Source of the DNA: Bacteroidota bacterium
Lineage (GTDB): Bacteria; Bacteroidota; Ignavibacteria; Ignavibacteriales; Melioribacteraceae
DNA: 64,000 bases
Direction: 5' to 3'
Assembly: GCA_021824635.1 (NCBI GenBank)
Contig: JAKAKD010000073.1
Span: forward strand, 1-64,000
The translations under genes were made by a program, and so were the position numbers. Shown here in pieces: positions 1 to 8,866 of the stretch. The notes under the pieces were generated by a model, which worked only from the letters and a program-made list of their open reading frames with translations, ran no database searches and had not been told where the DNA came from. Every line of letters begins with the position of its first letter. Position 1 is the stretch's first letter.

Positions 1-37
1 TTTGCATCGAAAATTATTGATAATGATATTTCAGCAC

Positions 38-126
38 GGAGAGATGGGTGAGTGGCTGAAACCAACGGTTTGCTAAACCGTCGTAGTGGGAAACTGCTAC
101 CGAGAGTTCGAATCTCTCTCTCTCCG
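38..126 (+). tRNA. tRNA-Ser (anticodon GCT)
   Basis: An 89-nt class II tRNA with a 7-bp acceptor stem (GGAGAGA 38-44 with TCTCTCC 119-125), an anticodon stem ACGGT/ACCGT, anticodon GCT at 72-74, a long variable arm, and a T-arm GAGAG/CTCTC around TTCGAAT. It reads AGC/AGU serine codons. CCA is not encoded. The 3' part from base 67 is repeated exactly at 11257-11317, so the current 3' half was supplied by the integrated element and the gene was rebuilt on insertion. Confidence 0.97.
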
Positions 127-127
127 C
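67..127. repeat. attL: 61-bp direct repeat in tRNA-Ser
   Basis: Bases 67-127 are identical to 11257-11317, while the flanks differ on both sides (AC versus CT before, GAA versus AAA after). The repeat covers the anticodon stem-loop through the 3' end of tRNA-Ser. This is the usual duplication left by a tyrosine integrase that targets a tRNA gene. Confidence 0.95.
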
Positions 128-218
128 GAAGGTTTAGAATCTGGCTCATAATCGGAAGATTTTGAGCTTTTTCTTTTTTAAAGAGTGTCCTTCATATTAC
201 TTCAGCAAAACGGATCTG

Positions 219-247
219 GGTAGTAACAAGTAGTAACTTGAGTAGTC
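219..247. promoter_or_regulatory. Candidate integrase arm-type sites, left end
   Basis: Tandem copies of a GTAGTA motif: GGTAGTAAC (219-227), AAGTAGTAACT (228-238) and GAGTAGTC (240-247), spaced about 10 bp. The exact 11-mer AAGTAGTAACT also lies at the other end of the element (11212-11222). Matching short repeats just inside both att sites are typical of integrase arm-binding sites. This is inferred from position and repetition only. Confidence 0.55.
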
Positions 248-295
248 AAAGCTTTTTTTTGCGAGAGCTACCATTCAACCAATTCAATGAACTAT

Positions 296-357
296 CAAAA
301 AGAAAAACCACTCAGAGAAAATCAGAGGCGTTGCGTTCCTCAAAAAACTCTGAATGG
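296..357 (-). terminator. Terminator of the element's minus-strand operon
   Basis: Read on the minus strand, CCATTCAGAG pairs with CTCTGAGTGG (plus-strand arms 308-317 and 348-357) and is followed by a T-rich run (A-tracts at 296-307 on the plus strand). It lies downstream of the last element gene, which ends at 462. The loop is about 30 nt, longer than usual. Confidence 0.6.
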
Positions 358-461
358 CTTTTCGGATTAAACTTTTTTCGCAACTATTTTGATTTTCTTT
401 GCTGAACTTAACTGCTTAGATTGATTTTTGCAACTCTCACCGGGGTCTGGGGAAAAAGTAA

Positions 462-698
462 TTAGGTTGAAGAGGTTATTTCTTTAATGTATCTAACAGG
501 CAAACAAGATGATTTTGATAAGACGCTAATTGCTTTACTTTTACAAGTTCCTTTTCTCAATAATTTCTTGAAATCGTATCTAATCCTAATCTCACGGATA
601 TTTATTCCAGTTAGTATCCCCTCATTTGAAAGATGTTTTATAAATAGTTCGAGAATGTCCGAGGTTAAATCATGATCATTTTCTTGAGGAGTATTCAT
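462..698 (-). CDS. Small HTH-like element protein, 78 aa
   Basis: Last gene of the element's minus-strand operon. The start at 698 is preferred over an in-frame start at 728 because its ATG overlaps the stop of the upstream gene (ATGA), suggesting translational coupling. The C-terminal half is basic and could form a helix-turn-helix (around KAISVLSKSSCLPVRYIKEI). No family was recognised. A DNA-binding regulatory role is possible but weakly supported. Confidence 0.6.
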   Translation of the reverse strand: MNTPQENDHDLTSDILELFIKHLSNEGILTGINIREIRIRYDFKKLLRKGTCKSKAISVLSKSSCLPVRYIKEITSST

Positions 699-1069
699 AA
701 TGTTAGAGATTCGACTTTTTCTTCCCAACGATTGAGTATCTCAGAGATAATTTTATGGCCAAGTTCAGTTTTGTTCAGGACCTCATCTTTCATACTAAAG
801 CTTAGTTTATCAATCGCATCCCTAAAAAAGATTGTCTCAAGTTTCTCGAATCTACTTAATTCATAAGCCGCAATTTCCGTTTTATATTTCACGATCAATT
901 CTCGTGCGTTTATGACCTGTATTTCACCCGTAGAATTACAAAGCAGATTCAAATCATTATCTGAGATAACATGCAAAAGTTTTTGAAAATCTATGTCATC
1001 AATTTCGACCTTCCGAGAAAGAAGTAATTTTTTCTCTAATCTGTCCAACCGATTTTTAAAATTACTCAT
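695..1069 (-). CDS. Hypothetical element protein, 124 aa
   Basis: Charged, mainly helical protein that opens with a short basic coiled-coil-like stretch (NFKNRLDRLEKKLLLSRK). It overlaps the genes on both sides by ATGA junctions (1066-1069 and 695-698), so it belongs to a coupled block of small genes downstream of the tape-measure gene. No family was recognised. Its position would suit a tail- or packaging-associated accessory protein, but nothing in the sequence proves this. Confidence 0.65.
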   Translation of the reverse strand: MSNFKNRLDRLEKKLLLSRKVEIDDIDFQKLLHVISDNDLNLLCNSTGEIQVINARELIVKYKTEIAAYELSRFEKLETIFFRDAIDKLSFSMKDEVLNKTELGHKIISEILNRWEEKVESLTL

Positions 1070-1335
1070 CTTAATTTTTCCTCCAATAATTTGATTCGCC
1101 CTTCAATCTCAGCATCTTTAGCAATAGAGACATAAATGCTCACTAAATAAGCGAGATCCTTTGCGTCCTGATTAACTATCCCTCCGGAAATAAAACTAGA
1201 AATCAATTTGCTCATTAGTCTTTTTGCACTTTTAAGATTCGTTACTTTGACCCTAGGATCAAAAAGAGGGGTGGAGTTACTGGTAACTCCTTTTTTTGCA
1301 ATAGTTTTAGCATGAACATTCTTTTGTATAGACAT
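1066..1335 (-). CDS. Hypothetical element protein, 89 aa
   Basis: Basic N-terminus followed by a helical segment (about residues 33-89) with an acidic, amphipathic end (EIEGRIKLLEEKL). The overall pattern resembles short phage or mobile-element proteins of unknown function encoded near structural genes. It overlaps the next gene by 4 nt (ATGA). No catalytic motif or membrane segment is visible. Confidence 0.65.
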   Translation of the reverse strand: MSIQKNVHAKTIAKKGVTSNSTPLFDPRVKVTNLKSAKRLMSKLISSFISGGIVNQDAKDLAYLVSIYVSIAKDAEIEGRIKLLEEKLR

Positions 1336-1356
1336 GATTTAACTCACTTTTGAATA

Positions 1357-1635
1357 TTAATTCATCTGGAAATCACATTTTAGCGTTTGTTTTGTTGGTC
1401 TGCACGCTGGGTTTAAAGCCAAAGAAAAAAACAAATTATTAATATCAGTTTCAGTAAGTCTGGTTTGTTCAATCTCTAAGGTATATTTTTGCAGCAGGGT
1501 TCTAATATATTCTAACGTTTTCTTAGTATCCATTCGCTGGGTGAGATCAGTAAAGCCAGTTAACGAGCAAAGCAGGTTATACTCTTGATCGTTCATGCAC
1601 AGAAAAAGTTTTGCAAGTATTTCACTCTCTTTCAA
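1357..1635 (-). CDS. Hypothetical element protein, 92 aa
   Basis: Small, mostly helical protein directly downstream of the tape-measure-like gene with a 4-nt gap. Residues 12-30 (CMNDQEYNLLCSLTGFTD) resemble a segment of the 124-aa protein two genes downstream (SDNDLNLLCNSTGEIQV), so the two may be distant paralogues. In tailed phages the neighbours of the tape measure include tail-assembly chaperones and distal-tail proteins, but no such family was recognised here. Confidence 0.65.
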   Translation of the reverse strand: MKESEILAKLFLCMNDQEYNLLCSLTGFTDLTQRMDTKKTLEYIRTLLQKYTLEIEQTRLTETDINNLFFSLALNPACRPTKQTLKCDFQMN

Positions 1636-1639
1636 AGTC

Positions 1640-4045
1640 TCACCTGTTTATTTTTATATTTCCTCTATCCCAATCGTCTTGAGTTTTTGTTACCGATGTC
1701 GCAAGTAATTTACTGTCGAGATAAAGATTAGATATTACTTCTCTATTCTGTAAAGTAATTTTAGTTAGTGAATGAAGTGAGGCTCTTATTCCTTTTAACT
1801 CATTTACGGCAGAAGGATCGTTAAAATTGTTGACTTGACTAGCCGGCGTTACTATCACTCTCTTCCCGGTCTCAACCATAAGCGGAAATGAATCATTCGG
1901 ATAACCGGAAGGGACCATGAACGATCCTCCGCCTGCCATCTTCATTACTCCGGAAGATGTGCCTATAAAATTGCCTCCCGAATGAGCGCCAATCATTTCT
2001 AGAAGAGAGATACCACCTTTACCACCAGGCAACGCTAGAGAGAAAATGTTTAGGACTGCCCACTTGGCAAGTATCTGTTCTATAGACTGGAGGGCGGCGT
2101 TAGCAAAACTTCTAAACACAGTTGTTGCCACATCCATAGTTTCGTCAATCTTGAATCTGAGTTTGTCCATTCCAGCCATTGCACCAGTGACCATGCTATC
2201 CATGGCGATCCCTGCAATTTCACTTTGCCTGACCCAATCGTCCATTATTTGTGCGCCTGTTCCGAGACCAAGATCGGGTTTGTAATTCCCAGATACAGCC
2301 GTTGGATTTTTGAAGCCACCGGCTATTACATTACTTGGGCTATATTCGTTTGGTGATAAATTATTGACCGATCTACCATAGTTCTTCGGTTCCACCAATC
2401 TTTCATTCAAATTTTTAAGCTTTGCATTAATCCGGAAAAGTTCTTTTAACGATAACCCTGCTTTTTGGCTATCAGCTTCTAGCTTCTTAATTTCTTCCCT
2501 TATTTTATCAACTTCGCTAACTACCTCTTCCGCATCTTGTCTCCATAAATGTGGTGCGATCAAGCCGGTGCCTCTATTATTTAACTGCGATGTTCTTATT
2601 AAACTTGTTGCTTTTACATCCCCAGATTGTATTTTATTTGATGGAGCTTGGACATCTCCGCCAAATCCTAAAGCATTTCCAGTAACTCTATCTTTCGCTA
2701 ATTGGTCAAGTGCCTTAGCCATATCCTCCGTTCTTTTTACATCTAAATCTTTTATGTTTTCTGAAAGAGACCAAACAACAGCACTTACCGCGCCAATACC
2801 TAACGCTGTTAATCCTATTGTGCCAAGAGCACCAACGAATCTTCCCATAATCCCAAGGTTAGTAATTTCCGCGGCTGTGTTTGCTTTTATCGCCGCCGTC
2901 TCAACTCCCACAGCACCGGCTGAAATTAATGATGCGCTTGCAAATATCTTCTTAGCTGAATAAATCTGAACAATAATGGGAATCGCTCCAATAACCATTC
3001 CGCCAAAAGAAACAAATCCGGTAATCAAATTTTTCAAACCGCCATTACTTTCATCAAAACTTTTTAACAGCGGTTGTAATCCTTGAAGTAAAAAATTACC
3101 GAGTTTTATTTTGGCTTCATCAAACGAAACACCTGCCGCTTCTATTAAATCTTTTTCATCTTTCGTTTTATTCTTAACGTCTTCAATGGTTATTCCGCTC
3201 AGTTCAGTAATCGCTTGTAAACGAATTCTTTTTTGTGTCTCTGCATCAAGATTGGTTATTAAATCACCCTCTTCTTTCGCAAGTTCTTTTGTCCTCTCTT
3301 CGAACGCTTTCTTTTGAATACCAAGAGAACTTAACGCTCGGACTGATCCTTCACTCGCTCTGATTATTCCTTCCATTCCTGCTTCAACACCACCGCCAAA
3401 TTTATCGGCTGCATCTTCTGCAAGTGAAAAGAAAATAGCTTGCTGTTGAAGAGATAAACCCAAAGCAGTTGATTGATTGGAAAGTTTTATAAGATTTGCT
3501 TCACTTACTGTCCCGGCTGTAGCTTTTTTGAATAACTCCAAATCTTCTGCACTGCCTTGAAAACTTGAACGCAATACTGTTAATTCTGCCGCTGAGTTAA
3601 TTGACTGACCTACGAGTTCTTTCATCTGAGATGAAAAATCTTTGACGCTCTGCACGACTGAATTGATGCCGGTTGCAATCATACCCCATTTACTTGCGTT
3701 GTTTGCAACATCATCTTGATTCTTCTTCAACCCGGAAAGCGAACTGTTAACCGTGTCCAGCGCTGTTTTAGTTCTTTGAATTGAACCCATATCAGCATTC
3801 ATGCCTATCTTCTGTTCCAACTTCGCGCGTAATTTCGTTTGCATCTTCTCGACATCTGCAAATGACTTCTCCATCAATTTGGTGTTAACGGAAGCCTTGG
3901 CTCTTGAAAAAATATTTTCAAGTTTACTTGCAGATTTTAAACCGTCCGCTTCCATCTTCTTAAAATCAGCATCAATCTTATCAAGCTTCAGCCGAACTTC
4001 CGCGAAGATTTCTCCTATTTTTTCACCGCTGGTTTGTGTGCTCAT
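1640..4045 (-). CDS. Phage tape-measure-like protein
   Basis: An 801-aa protein with the layout of tail tape-measure proteins. It has a long helical, coiled-coil N-terminal third, a central hydrophobic region (about residues 345-440, rich in Gly, Ala and Ile), and a C-terminal segment ending in a GGSFMVPSGYPNDSFPLMVE-type motif seen at the end of many tape-measure proteins. Such proteins set tail length and assist DNA entry in siphophages and myophages. It is the only structural-type phage gene recognised in the element; the other expected tail and head genes are absent. It sits in the minus-strand operon between a helical 233-aa protein and three small genes. Confidence 0.8.
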   Translation of the reverse strand: MSTQTSGEKIGEIFAEVRLKLDKIDADFKKMEADGLKSASKLENIFSRAKASVNTKLMEKSFADVEKMQTKLRAKLEQKIGMNADMGSIQRTKTALDTVNSSLSGLKKNQDDVANNASKWGMIATGINSVVQSVKDFSSQMKELVGQSINSAAELTVLRSSFQGSAEDLELFKKATAGTVSEANLIKLSNQSTALGLSLQQQAIFFSLAEDAADKFGGGVEAGMEGIIRASEGSVRALSSLGIQKKAFEERTKELAKEEGDLITNLDAETQKRIRLQAITELSGITIEDVKNKTKDEKDLIEAAGVSFDEAKIKLGNFLLQGLQPLLKSFDESNGGLKNLITGFVSFGGMVIGAIPIIVQIYSAKKIFASASLISAGAVGVETAAIKANTAAEITNLGIMGRFVGALGTIGLTALGIGAVSAVVWSLSENIKDLDVKRTEDMAKALDQLAKDRVTGNALGFGGDVQAPSNKIQSGDVKATSLIRTSQLNNRGTGLIAPHLWRQDAEEVVSEVDKIREEIKKLEADSQKAGLSLKELFRINAKLKNLNERLVEPKNYGRSVNNLSPNEYSPSNVIAGGFKNPTAVSGNYKPDLGLGTGAQIMDDWVRQSEIAGIAMDSMVTGAMAGMDKLRFKIDETMDVATTVFRSFANAALQSIEQILAKWAVLNIFSLALPGGKGGISLLEMIGAHSGGNFIGTSSGVMKMAGGGSFMVPSGYPNDSFPLMVETGKRVIVTPASQVNNFNDPSAVNELKGIRASLHSLTKITLQNREVISNLYLDSKLLATSVTKTQDDWDRGNIKINR

Positions 4046-4125
4046 TTTTTCTTCCCTTTGTGTAGTTTAACAACAGTTCTAATTTCATTCTAAACGTGTT
4101 CATGGCGCTCTGGAGCCAAGATCTC

Positions 4126-4827
4126 CTATAAGGAGACCTTTTCCCTTGTTGCTGTTATCTTTGAAACATATTCCATTGTTTTTTTCATTAACTCCTGGTT
4201 AGCAAAATATTGTTCATCAGTTATTGTATTTCTCTCAGCCTCGTTTAACGGATAAGGGGTATACTCACAAAATGAGTTCAGATCATTGATGAACAATTCG
4301 CATAACTGTGAATTAAAATCCAATTGGTCTACATCATCAACTAATTGAACTGTCCCGATTTTCGTATAGAAATTATTTTTTATGTCAAACAATCTTGAAT
4401 CTTCCGGGAACAATTGTAGCTCCTCAATTTGATCAATCAAATAAGAAACGAAATCGGTCCGTTCTCTTTCGATTGCGAAGGAAATCTCCTGCAGTATTTT
4501 CTCAAAATCAGATTCTTTCAATATTTCCCTCGCATGAGAAATCTGCATCTCACCTGCAACCCGGGTTAAATCGTTTGAACTGTTTGGATATTTTACCTGG
4601 AATAGCTTTCGCTTTGAGGCTGTGAATTCATTCTTCAAGTCCTGCAGCAATGATTTAGCATTATTCAAAACAGAAGTTCTAACAGCTTCTTTTTCTTCAG
4701 CTACTTTTTTTGAAATGAAATCGGGACTATACACGTCTCCTTGAGATCGTTGTTTATCCATGATTCTTTTTACACTATCCGTGTAATTGTTCATCAAACT
4801 TTTCAATTTTTCAATTAGCTGTAACAT
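4126..4827 (-). CDS. Hypothetical helical element protein, 233 aa
   Basis: Highly charged, almost entirely helical protein with coiled-coil potential through most of its length and no signal peptide or membrane segment. It lies between the helicase gene and the tape-measure-like gene, with gaps of 52 and 80 nt. A scaffold-like or tail-chaperone role would fit position and composition, but no homologous family was recognised. Confidence 0.65.
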   Translation of the reverse strand: MLQLIEKLKSLMNNYTDSVKRIMDKQRSQGDVYSPDFISKKVAEEKEAVRTSVLNNAKSLLQDLKNEFTASKRKLFQVKYPNSSNDLTRVAGEMQISHAREILKESDFEKILQEISFAIERERTDFVSYLIDQIEELQLFPEDSRLFDIKNNFYTKIGTVQLVDDVDQLDFNSQLCELFINDLNSFCEYTPYPLNEAERNTITDEQYFANQELMKKTMEYVSKITATREKVSL

Positions 4828-4879
4828 GATGTTTCTCCTTTTTTATTTTTGTTATTTGTTCTTAGTGCAGTTTTCTGCA

Positions 4880-6301
4880 TTAAATGATTTGTTCTTCATT
4901 TTCTTTTTCATAATAACTCTTAACTGATTTATGCACGAATTGCGAGACTTTCTCTGCTCCAACTCGGACCAAATCTTCAAAGTCATGAATTTCTTTTTTA
5001 TAACGAATCGGGATTGTTCCGGTTCTACCACTGCGAGCTTTTGCAATAAGGATCTCTGCAAAATCATCGTTCGAAATTTCTTCTCCGGATTTTGTTTCGA
5101 ATGAACTGAGTGTTGAACATTCTATTCCGTAGTAGCCAGGCCGATATAAAAATAAAACAGTTTTTGAATCTTGCTCGATTGATCCGGACTCTTTCAGATC
5201 TGCTAAGATTGGTTTTTTATCGGTTCGTTTTTCACAGTCTCGGTTTAATTGGCTCAGTATAACAATCGGAAGCCCGGTTTCTTTCGCAAACTCACGGAGT
5301 GAGTTTGTCATTTCACCCACAGCAAGATCAAAACGATCTTTTCTCGATGGAGTTTGAATTTGTGTTAAATAGTCAATAAAGACAATATCAATTTTTTTCG
5401 AGATTAGATATTTTCTTATTGTGGCTTTTACTTTTTCAATCGTCCATCGGCTGTCATCCTCAATAAAATAATTCTCTTCGCAAAGTAATCGAGTTGCCTG
5501 AGTAAGTAAATCATTCTCGGCATTTGTTATTGTCCCATTTTCAATCTTTCGGCTGTCGATCTTTGAATATGCGGAAAGATCCTTAATGAGGAGTTGATCT
5601 GAAGTCATTTCAATTGATATAAGCAGGGGTTTGAATCCTTGTTCAACCATATTCCTTTTTAACTTCAACATAAAAGATGTTTTCCCCATTCCCGGGCGTG
5701 AAGCGATAGTCGTCAAATGCCCTTTAGGAATTCCAATAATAGCATCATCAAGTTTTTCAAATCCAGATGGAAGATAATCGCTCGTTTTCCCTTCACGTGT
5801 TTGCTTTATGTAATTGAGTAAATCAAAAACCTTTTGCTCATTTGTTCGTTGGTCCTTTCTGTAACAATTAAATTTCTCAAGAAGGACCTTATCAATTTCT
5901 TCCCGTATAGTTTCTGCATATTCTAGACCTGTTAATTTTTTCTTATCAGTTATTTCGATTATCCTCTTTGTCCTTCTCTCAATAGAATCCTCCAGGAGCC
6001 TCAACGCAACGTTAAAATCAGTTGACGCGGCATTTTGTGCGGGACCTGAGAGGAAATGCTGTCTAACGTCCTCGGATGCGTTTTTAAGAATAAGTTGATT
6101 GAATACTTCTGGAGCTGTGGGATAACCTCTCTCAATGTAATATTCAATTACTGTAAGAAATATTTCTCTGTTTTCGTTATTCAAAAAAAGGTCTTCTAAG
6201 TTCGGATTGAAATCATAAATTTTTAAGAAAAATTGTTCAGAGAATAACAATCCGCTGATCAGTTGATTTTCCAAAAGGATTCTATCTTTATCATTTAGCA
6301 T
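4880..6301 (-). CDS. dnaB: DnaB-type replicative helicase
   Basis: A 473-aa hexameric helicase of the DnaB family, expected to unwind DNA at the element's replication fork. The N-terminal DnaB-like domain spans about residues 1-110. The RecA-like core starts near 175 and carries Walker A ASRPGMGKTS (about 200-209), Walker B with DIVFIDYLTQ (near 310), and a late KESGSIEQDSKTVLFLYRP segment typical of DnaB. Length matches the family. It follows the initiator-like gene with a 7-nt gap, forming a replication module. It is an element-borne copy; the host dnaB is not in this window. Confidence 0.93.
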   Translation of the reverse strand: MLNDKDRILLENQLISGLLFSEQFFLKIYDFNPNLEDLFLNNENREIFLTVIEYYIERGYPTAPEVFNQLILKNASEDVRQHFLSGPAQNAASTDFNVALRLLEDSIERRTKRIIEITDKKKLTGLEYAETIREEIDKVLLEKFNCYRKDQRTNEQKVFDLLNYIKQTREGKTSDYLPSGFEKLDDAIIGIPKGHLTTIASRPGMGKTSFMLKLKRNMVEQGFKPLLISIEMTSDQLLIKDLSAYSKIDSRKIENGTITNAENDLLTQATRLLCEENYFIEDDSRWTIEKVKATIRKYLISKKIDIVFIDYLTQIQTPSRKDRFDLAVGEMTNSLREFAKETGLPIVILSQLNRDCEKRTDKKPILADLKESGSIEQDSKTVLFLYRPGYYGIECSTLSSFETKSGEEISNDDFAEILIAKARSGRTGTIPIRYKKEIHDFEDLVRVGAEKVSQFVHKSVKSYYEKENEEQII

Positions 6302-6308
6302 TTTGACC

Positions 6309-7088
6309 TCAAATTAAATAAGTGTGAGCTGCGGGGATTTGTGAACCCTCAGCAAGATTTTCGCGGCGATCTTTACGATACTGTTCTTTATCAAACCAAT
6401 TCATGAAAAATTGTTCATAATTTTTTTTAGGAGGATTAGCGGCTAGCCAGGTCTCCATCCGGTTAAACTGAATCTTCATCTCTTCATCACTCAGCTTTAG
6501 AAGTAATTTCTCTCTCAGTTCATTCTTTAAAGAACCAGTAACGTAGAAAAACTTAGTCTTTAGAAATAACTGGCCGTTAAGTCCTGGAGGAAGATTTTCT
6601 ACAGCATATTTATTCTTCTTCTTTCTTACTTCTTTATTATTATAGTTCATCGGTCGTTCATCGGTCGTTCCATGTTCCGTTCCAAGTTCGTCTTTTGCCG
6701 ATTCGTCTGAATCATCAAAAAGGTCATTTTTAGCGCGTAACGGTTGATATTTGCCATAGTTTAGGACAGTGAATAGTGTTCCAAGTTCTGTTTCGCTCAC
6801 GGTAATATTTTGTAAAAAGACTAATTTCTTAATAGCTCTATGAATTTGTGACTTAGAATAGTGCATGACCTGTCTGTTTTCGATATATGCCAAATCTTCG
6901 ATCAGTTTGCTATAACTTCTTAAATATTGTCCTCGCTTTATTTTTATTCCTCCAATTTTATGTCCATCGGGATCAAATACGGCGTGACCCAAAAGCCACA
7001 GGAATAAACGAAGTTCCAAAGGATTCGTCCATATTACATTCTCAAAAATCTTCCGATAAGTTTTGAAATATGTTTCATCCAAATTCAT
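6309..7088 (-). CDS. Replication initiator-like protein (DnaD/replisome-organiser type)
   Basis: About 259 aa. The N-terminal part (TYFKTYRKIFENVIWTNPLE onward) reads as a winged-helix domain like phage replisome organisers, in which a protein describing HTH-like segments is followed by a variable linker and a helical C-terminal domain that recruits helicase. The start at 7088 is preferred because it follows the stop of the upstream gene (7096) by 7 nt; an in-frame start at 7169 would overlap that gene by 74 nt. Its place directly before the DnaB gene supports a helicase-loading role, which is inferred. Confidence 0.7.
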   Translation of the reverse strand: MNLDETYFKTYRKIFENVIWTNPLELRLFLWLLGHAVFDPDGHKIGGIKIKRGQYLRSYSKLIEDLAYIENRQVMHYSKSQIHRAIKKLVFLQNITVSETELGTLFTVLNYGKYQPLRAKNDLFDDSDESAKDELGTEHGTTDERPMNYNNKEVRKKKNKYAVENLPPGLNGQLFLKTKFFYVTGSLKNELREKLLLKLSDEEMKIQFNRMETWLAANPPKKNYEQFFMNWFDKEQYRKDRRENLAEGSQIPAAHTYLI

Positions 7089-7095
7089 ATTCAGC

Positions 7096-7509
7096 TCACG
7101 ATCTCTCAAATAGATTAACTTGTTCTTTCGTAGGATTATATTTCTCAACATCTTTGAGATTGATTTCACTCAATTTGAGAATGATTTGCTTATCAACAAT
7201 TTTATTGCAGTATGGTGAAACAATTCCACAGTTCAACCATTTTAATCTAGATGTAGTTAGTATCTTATCACAGAACTTTACTTTCATCATTTTGAAATCT
7301 GTTCTTAACAAAATCTCTTCATTAATGCCAAGTCCACCCTCAGCGCCGTGGAATAGATGGAATAAGTTTTTGTTGCTGCGGGGAATAGAATAAAAAACAC
7401 CTTCGTTCAGGTCTACTTCTCCAGCTAAAAAGTTTTGTTGTTTAATAAAAATTTGCAAGATGTTAGCGCCTAGCTTTTTCGTGTATATTTGTGAGAATGG
7501 CGCTTTCAT
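7096..7509 (-). CDS. Hypothetical element protein, 137 aa
   Basis: Soluble protein without recognised domain. Two Cys pairs (FCDK, NCGIVSPYC) are spaced too loosely to call a zinc site. It is translationally coupled to the preceding 64-aa gene by a TAATG overlap at 7507-7511 and precedes the initiator-like gene. A role in replication or its control is suggested only by position. Confidence 0.6.
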   Translation of the reverse strand: MKAPFSQIYTKKLGANILQIFIKQQNFLAGEVDLNEGVFYSIPRSNKNLFHLFHGAEGGLGINEEILLRTDFKMMKVKFCDKILTTSRLKWLNCGIVSPYCNKIVDKQIILKLSEINLKDVEKYNPTKEQVNLFERS

Positions 7510-7703
7510 TATGCGATTCTTTCCATGAATATCTTAGTGTTTACATCCAACAGTTCTTTTTCAACTGTGCGTAGATAGAGATTGTAAAAAGACCTTCGAT
7601 TAGAATCATTCACTCTAACGATTTTGTTATTCAGAAAGGTTTTCGCTTTGATGAGATGCTTTCTTCTATCTTGAAGACTTCTAATAATTTCATTATCTTT
7701 CAT
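7509..7703 (-). CDS. Hypothetical element protein, 64 aa
   Basis: Short, very basic, helical protein that opens the replication block of the minus-strand operon. Its stop overlaps the ATG of the next gene by 1 nt. No domain was recognised. The 271 bp upstream are non-coding and contain inverted repeats, so the promoter of the replication block probably lies there. Confidence 0.55.
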   Translation of the reverse strand: MKDNEIIRSLQDRRKHLIKAKTFLNNKIVRVNDSNRRSFYNLYLRTVEKELLDVNTKIFMERIA

Positions 7704-7974
7704 TTGTCAACTCCACGATGTTTAACATTTTTTGAGCCGTTTGAATGCTTCCTACATTCGACGGCTTTTTTATTTCTACCAATAAAAAACCCTTCATTGA
7801 TCCCGGAAGCTAAACCAATGAAGGATAATGGTGGTGAAAACTTTTTCTATCTTGAATTTCTGATTGCTTCCGGCAAACATGTTTTCAAGTGATAATTTCT
7901 TGATGTAATGAAAGGAAAAAATTTGGAAAGTATTCGTTAGTTAATTTACATTTTTGGGGAAATTAATATGGGGG
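7704..7974. promoter_or_regulatory. Non-coding control region of the replication block
   Basis: A 271-bp gap between two minus-strand genes. It contains a hairpin with a T-tract on the plus strand (7735-7771) and a separate 9-bp perfect inverted repeat, CCTTCATTG (7791-7799) with CAATGAAGG (7816-7824). It could hold the promoter, operators or replication origin of the element. No gene could be supported in it: a 78-codon plus-strand frame across it lacks family resemblance and runs through both hairpins. Confidence 0.4.
7735..7771 (+). terminator. Rho-independent terminator-like hairpin on plus strand
   Basis: AGCCGTTTGAATG (7735-7747) pairs with CATTCGACGGCT (7755-7766), followed by a run of T. 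It has terminator form only on the plus strand, although every gene of the element is on the minus strand. It may end a short antisense or regulatory transcript, or shape the leader of the 64-aa gene's mRNA. Confidence 0.5.
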
Positions 7975-8733
7975 TTAATTTCCCTTTTTATGATTCCTAA
8001 TCTTAGCGATTACATTTTCCGGGAGCATCTCTCGATGTATTCTTAAAAATGAAGGAATCTTCTTTTTAGGGATGCCTTTCTCATGCAATACTTTTTCAGC
8101 TGCGATGTTACGTCTATAGCCCTGTGCGATAAGTTCATCTAGTTTCGCGTGATCTTCTCTATTGTATTTAATCGGCTGTCCTCTTCTTTTCTTTATCGCA
8201 TCGAATAGATTAAATAATTCTTCATAATCATGAAGAAAATATGTCGTAAATGCTTCAAAGCTTTTCCAAGAAATAACTTTTACGCATTTTCCCTTCTCAG
8301 CCAAATAATAAAGCATTTCATTAATTCTGGCAGTTGCAAGCATCTTCGTAAAATCAAAATATTTCTTTTCAAAATCTTTGGAAATATCAATTCTTAATTC
8401 GTTTTCTAAATAATCAATTACTACATAAGAAACATTTTCATATTTTTCTATTAAAAGACTCTCATTTATTCGATGCACAAGTGTTGAGTCTACCCTTTTG
8501 AAAAACACTTCATATTTTTCTTTTATAGCATATAGAATTAAATAATTTATGAATCGGTTATATTCTAAAATAATTTTACTATCATCATTCTGACTTATGG
8601 ACATATCATTCAGATTTTTGTCTAATAATTTAAACCATGCTGCTAATGATGAATGTAGTAATGATTTTCGCTCATTTTTGATTGCAATTCGTATATCTTC
8701 GATTATATCATTTGCTGTAAGTCGCTTTTTCAC
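7975..8733 (-). CDS. Hypothetical element protein with C-terminal HTH-like region, 252 aa
   Basis: Helical, charged protein of unknown family. The C-terminal 65 residues (after RRGQPIKYNREDHAKLDELI) are basic and could include a DNA-binding helix-turn-helix. It lies between the excisionase-like gene and the replication control region, where phages commonly keep early regulatory genes. A regulatory role is only inferred. Confidence 0.6.
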   Translation of the reverse strand: MKKRLTANDIIEDIRIAIKNERKSLLHSSLAAWFKLLDKNLNDMSISQNDDSKIILEYNRFINYLILYAIKEKYEVFFKRVDSTLVHRINESLLIEKYENVSYVVIDYLENELRIDISKDFEKKYFDFTKMLATARINEMLYYLAEKGKCVKVISWKSFEAFTTYFLHDYEELFNLFDAIKKRRGQPIKYNREDHAKLDELIAQGYRRNIAAEKVLHEKGIPKKKIPSFLRIHREMLPENVIAKIRNHKKGN

Positions 8734-8866
8734 TTTCCACCACCAAATAAAAATCCACCTAAGCAGTTATCAAACCGATTCCCGTCGGTCCCGGTTACCC
8801 GGACTGCATAGATGGATGAATAAATATTTCTGCTCAAGGGAATTCATTTGATAGTTCTCAGTTTAC

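Noticed and set aside
487-866. Plus-strand frames near the left end of the element
   Set aside because: Antisense to a coupled minus-strand gene block; no start signals or family features.
7656-7892. 78-codon plus-strand frame in the element
   Set aside because: It overlaps a coupled minus-strand gene and runs through a terminator-like hairpin.
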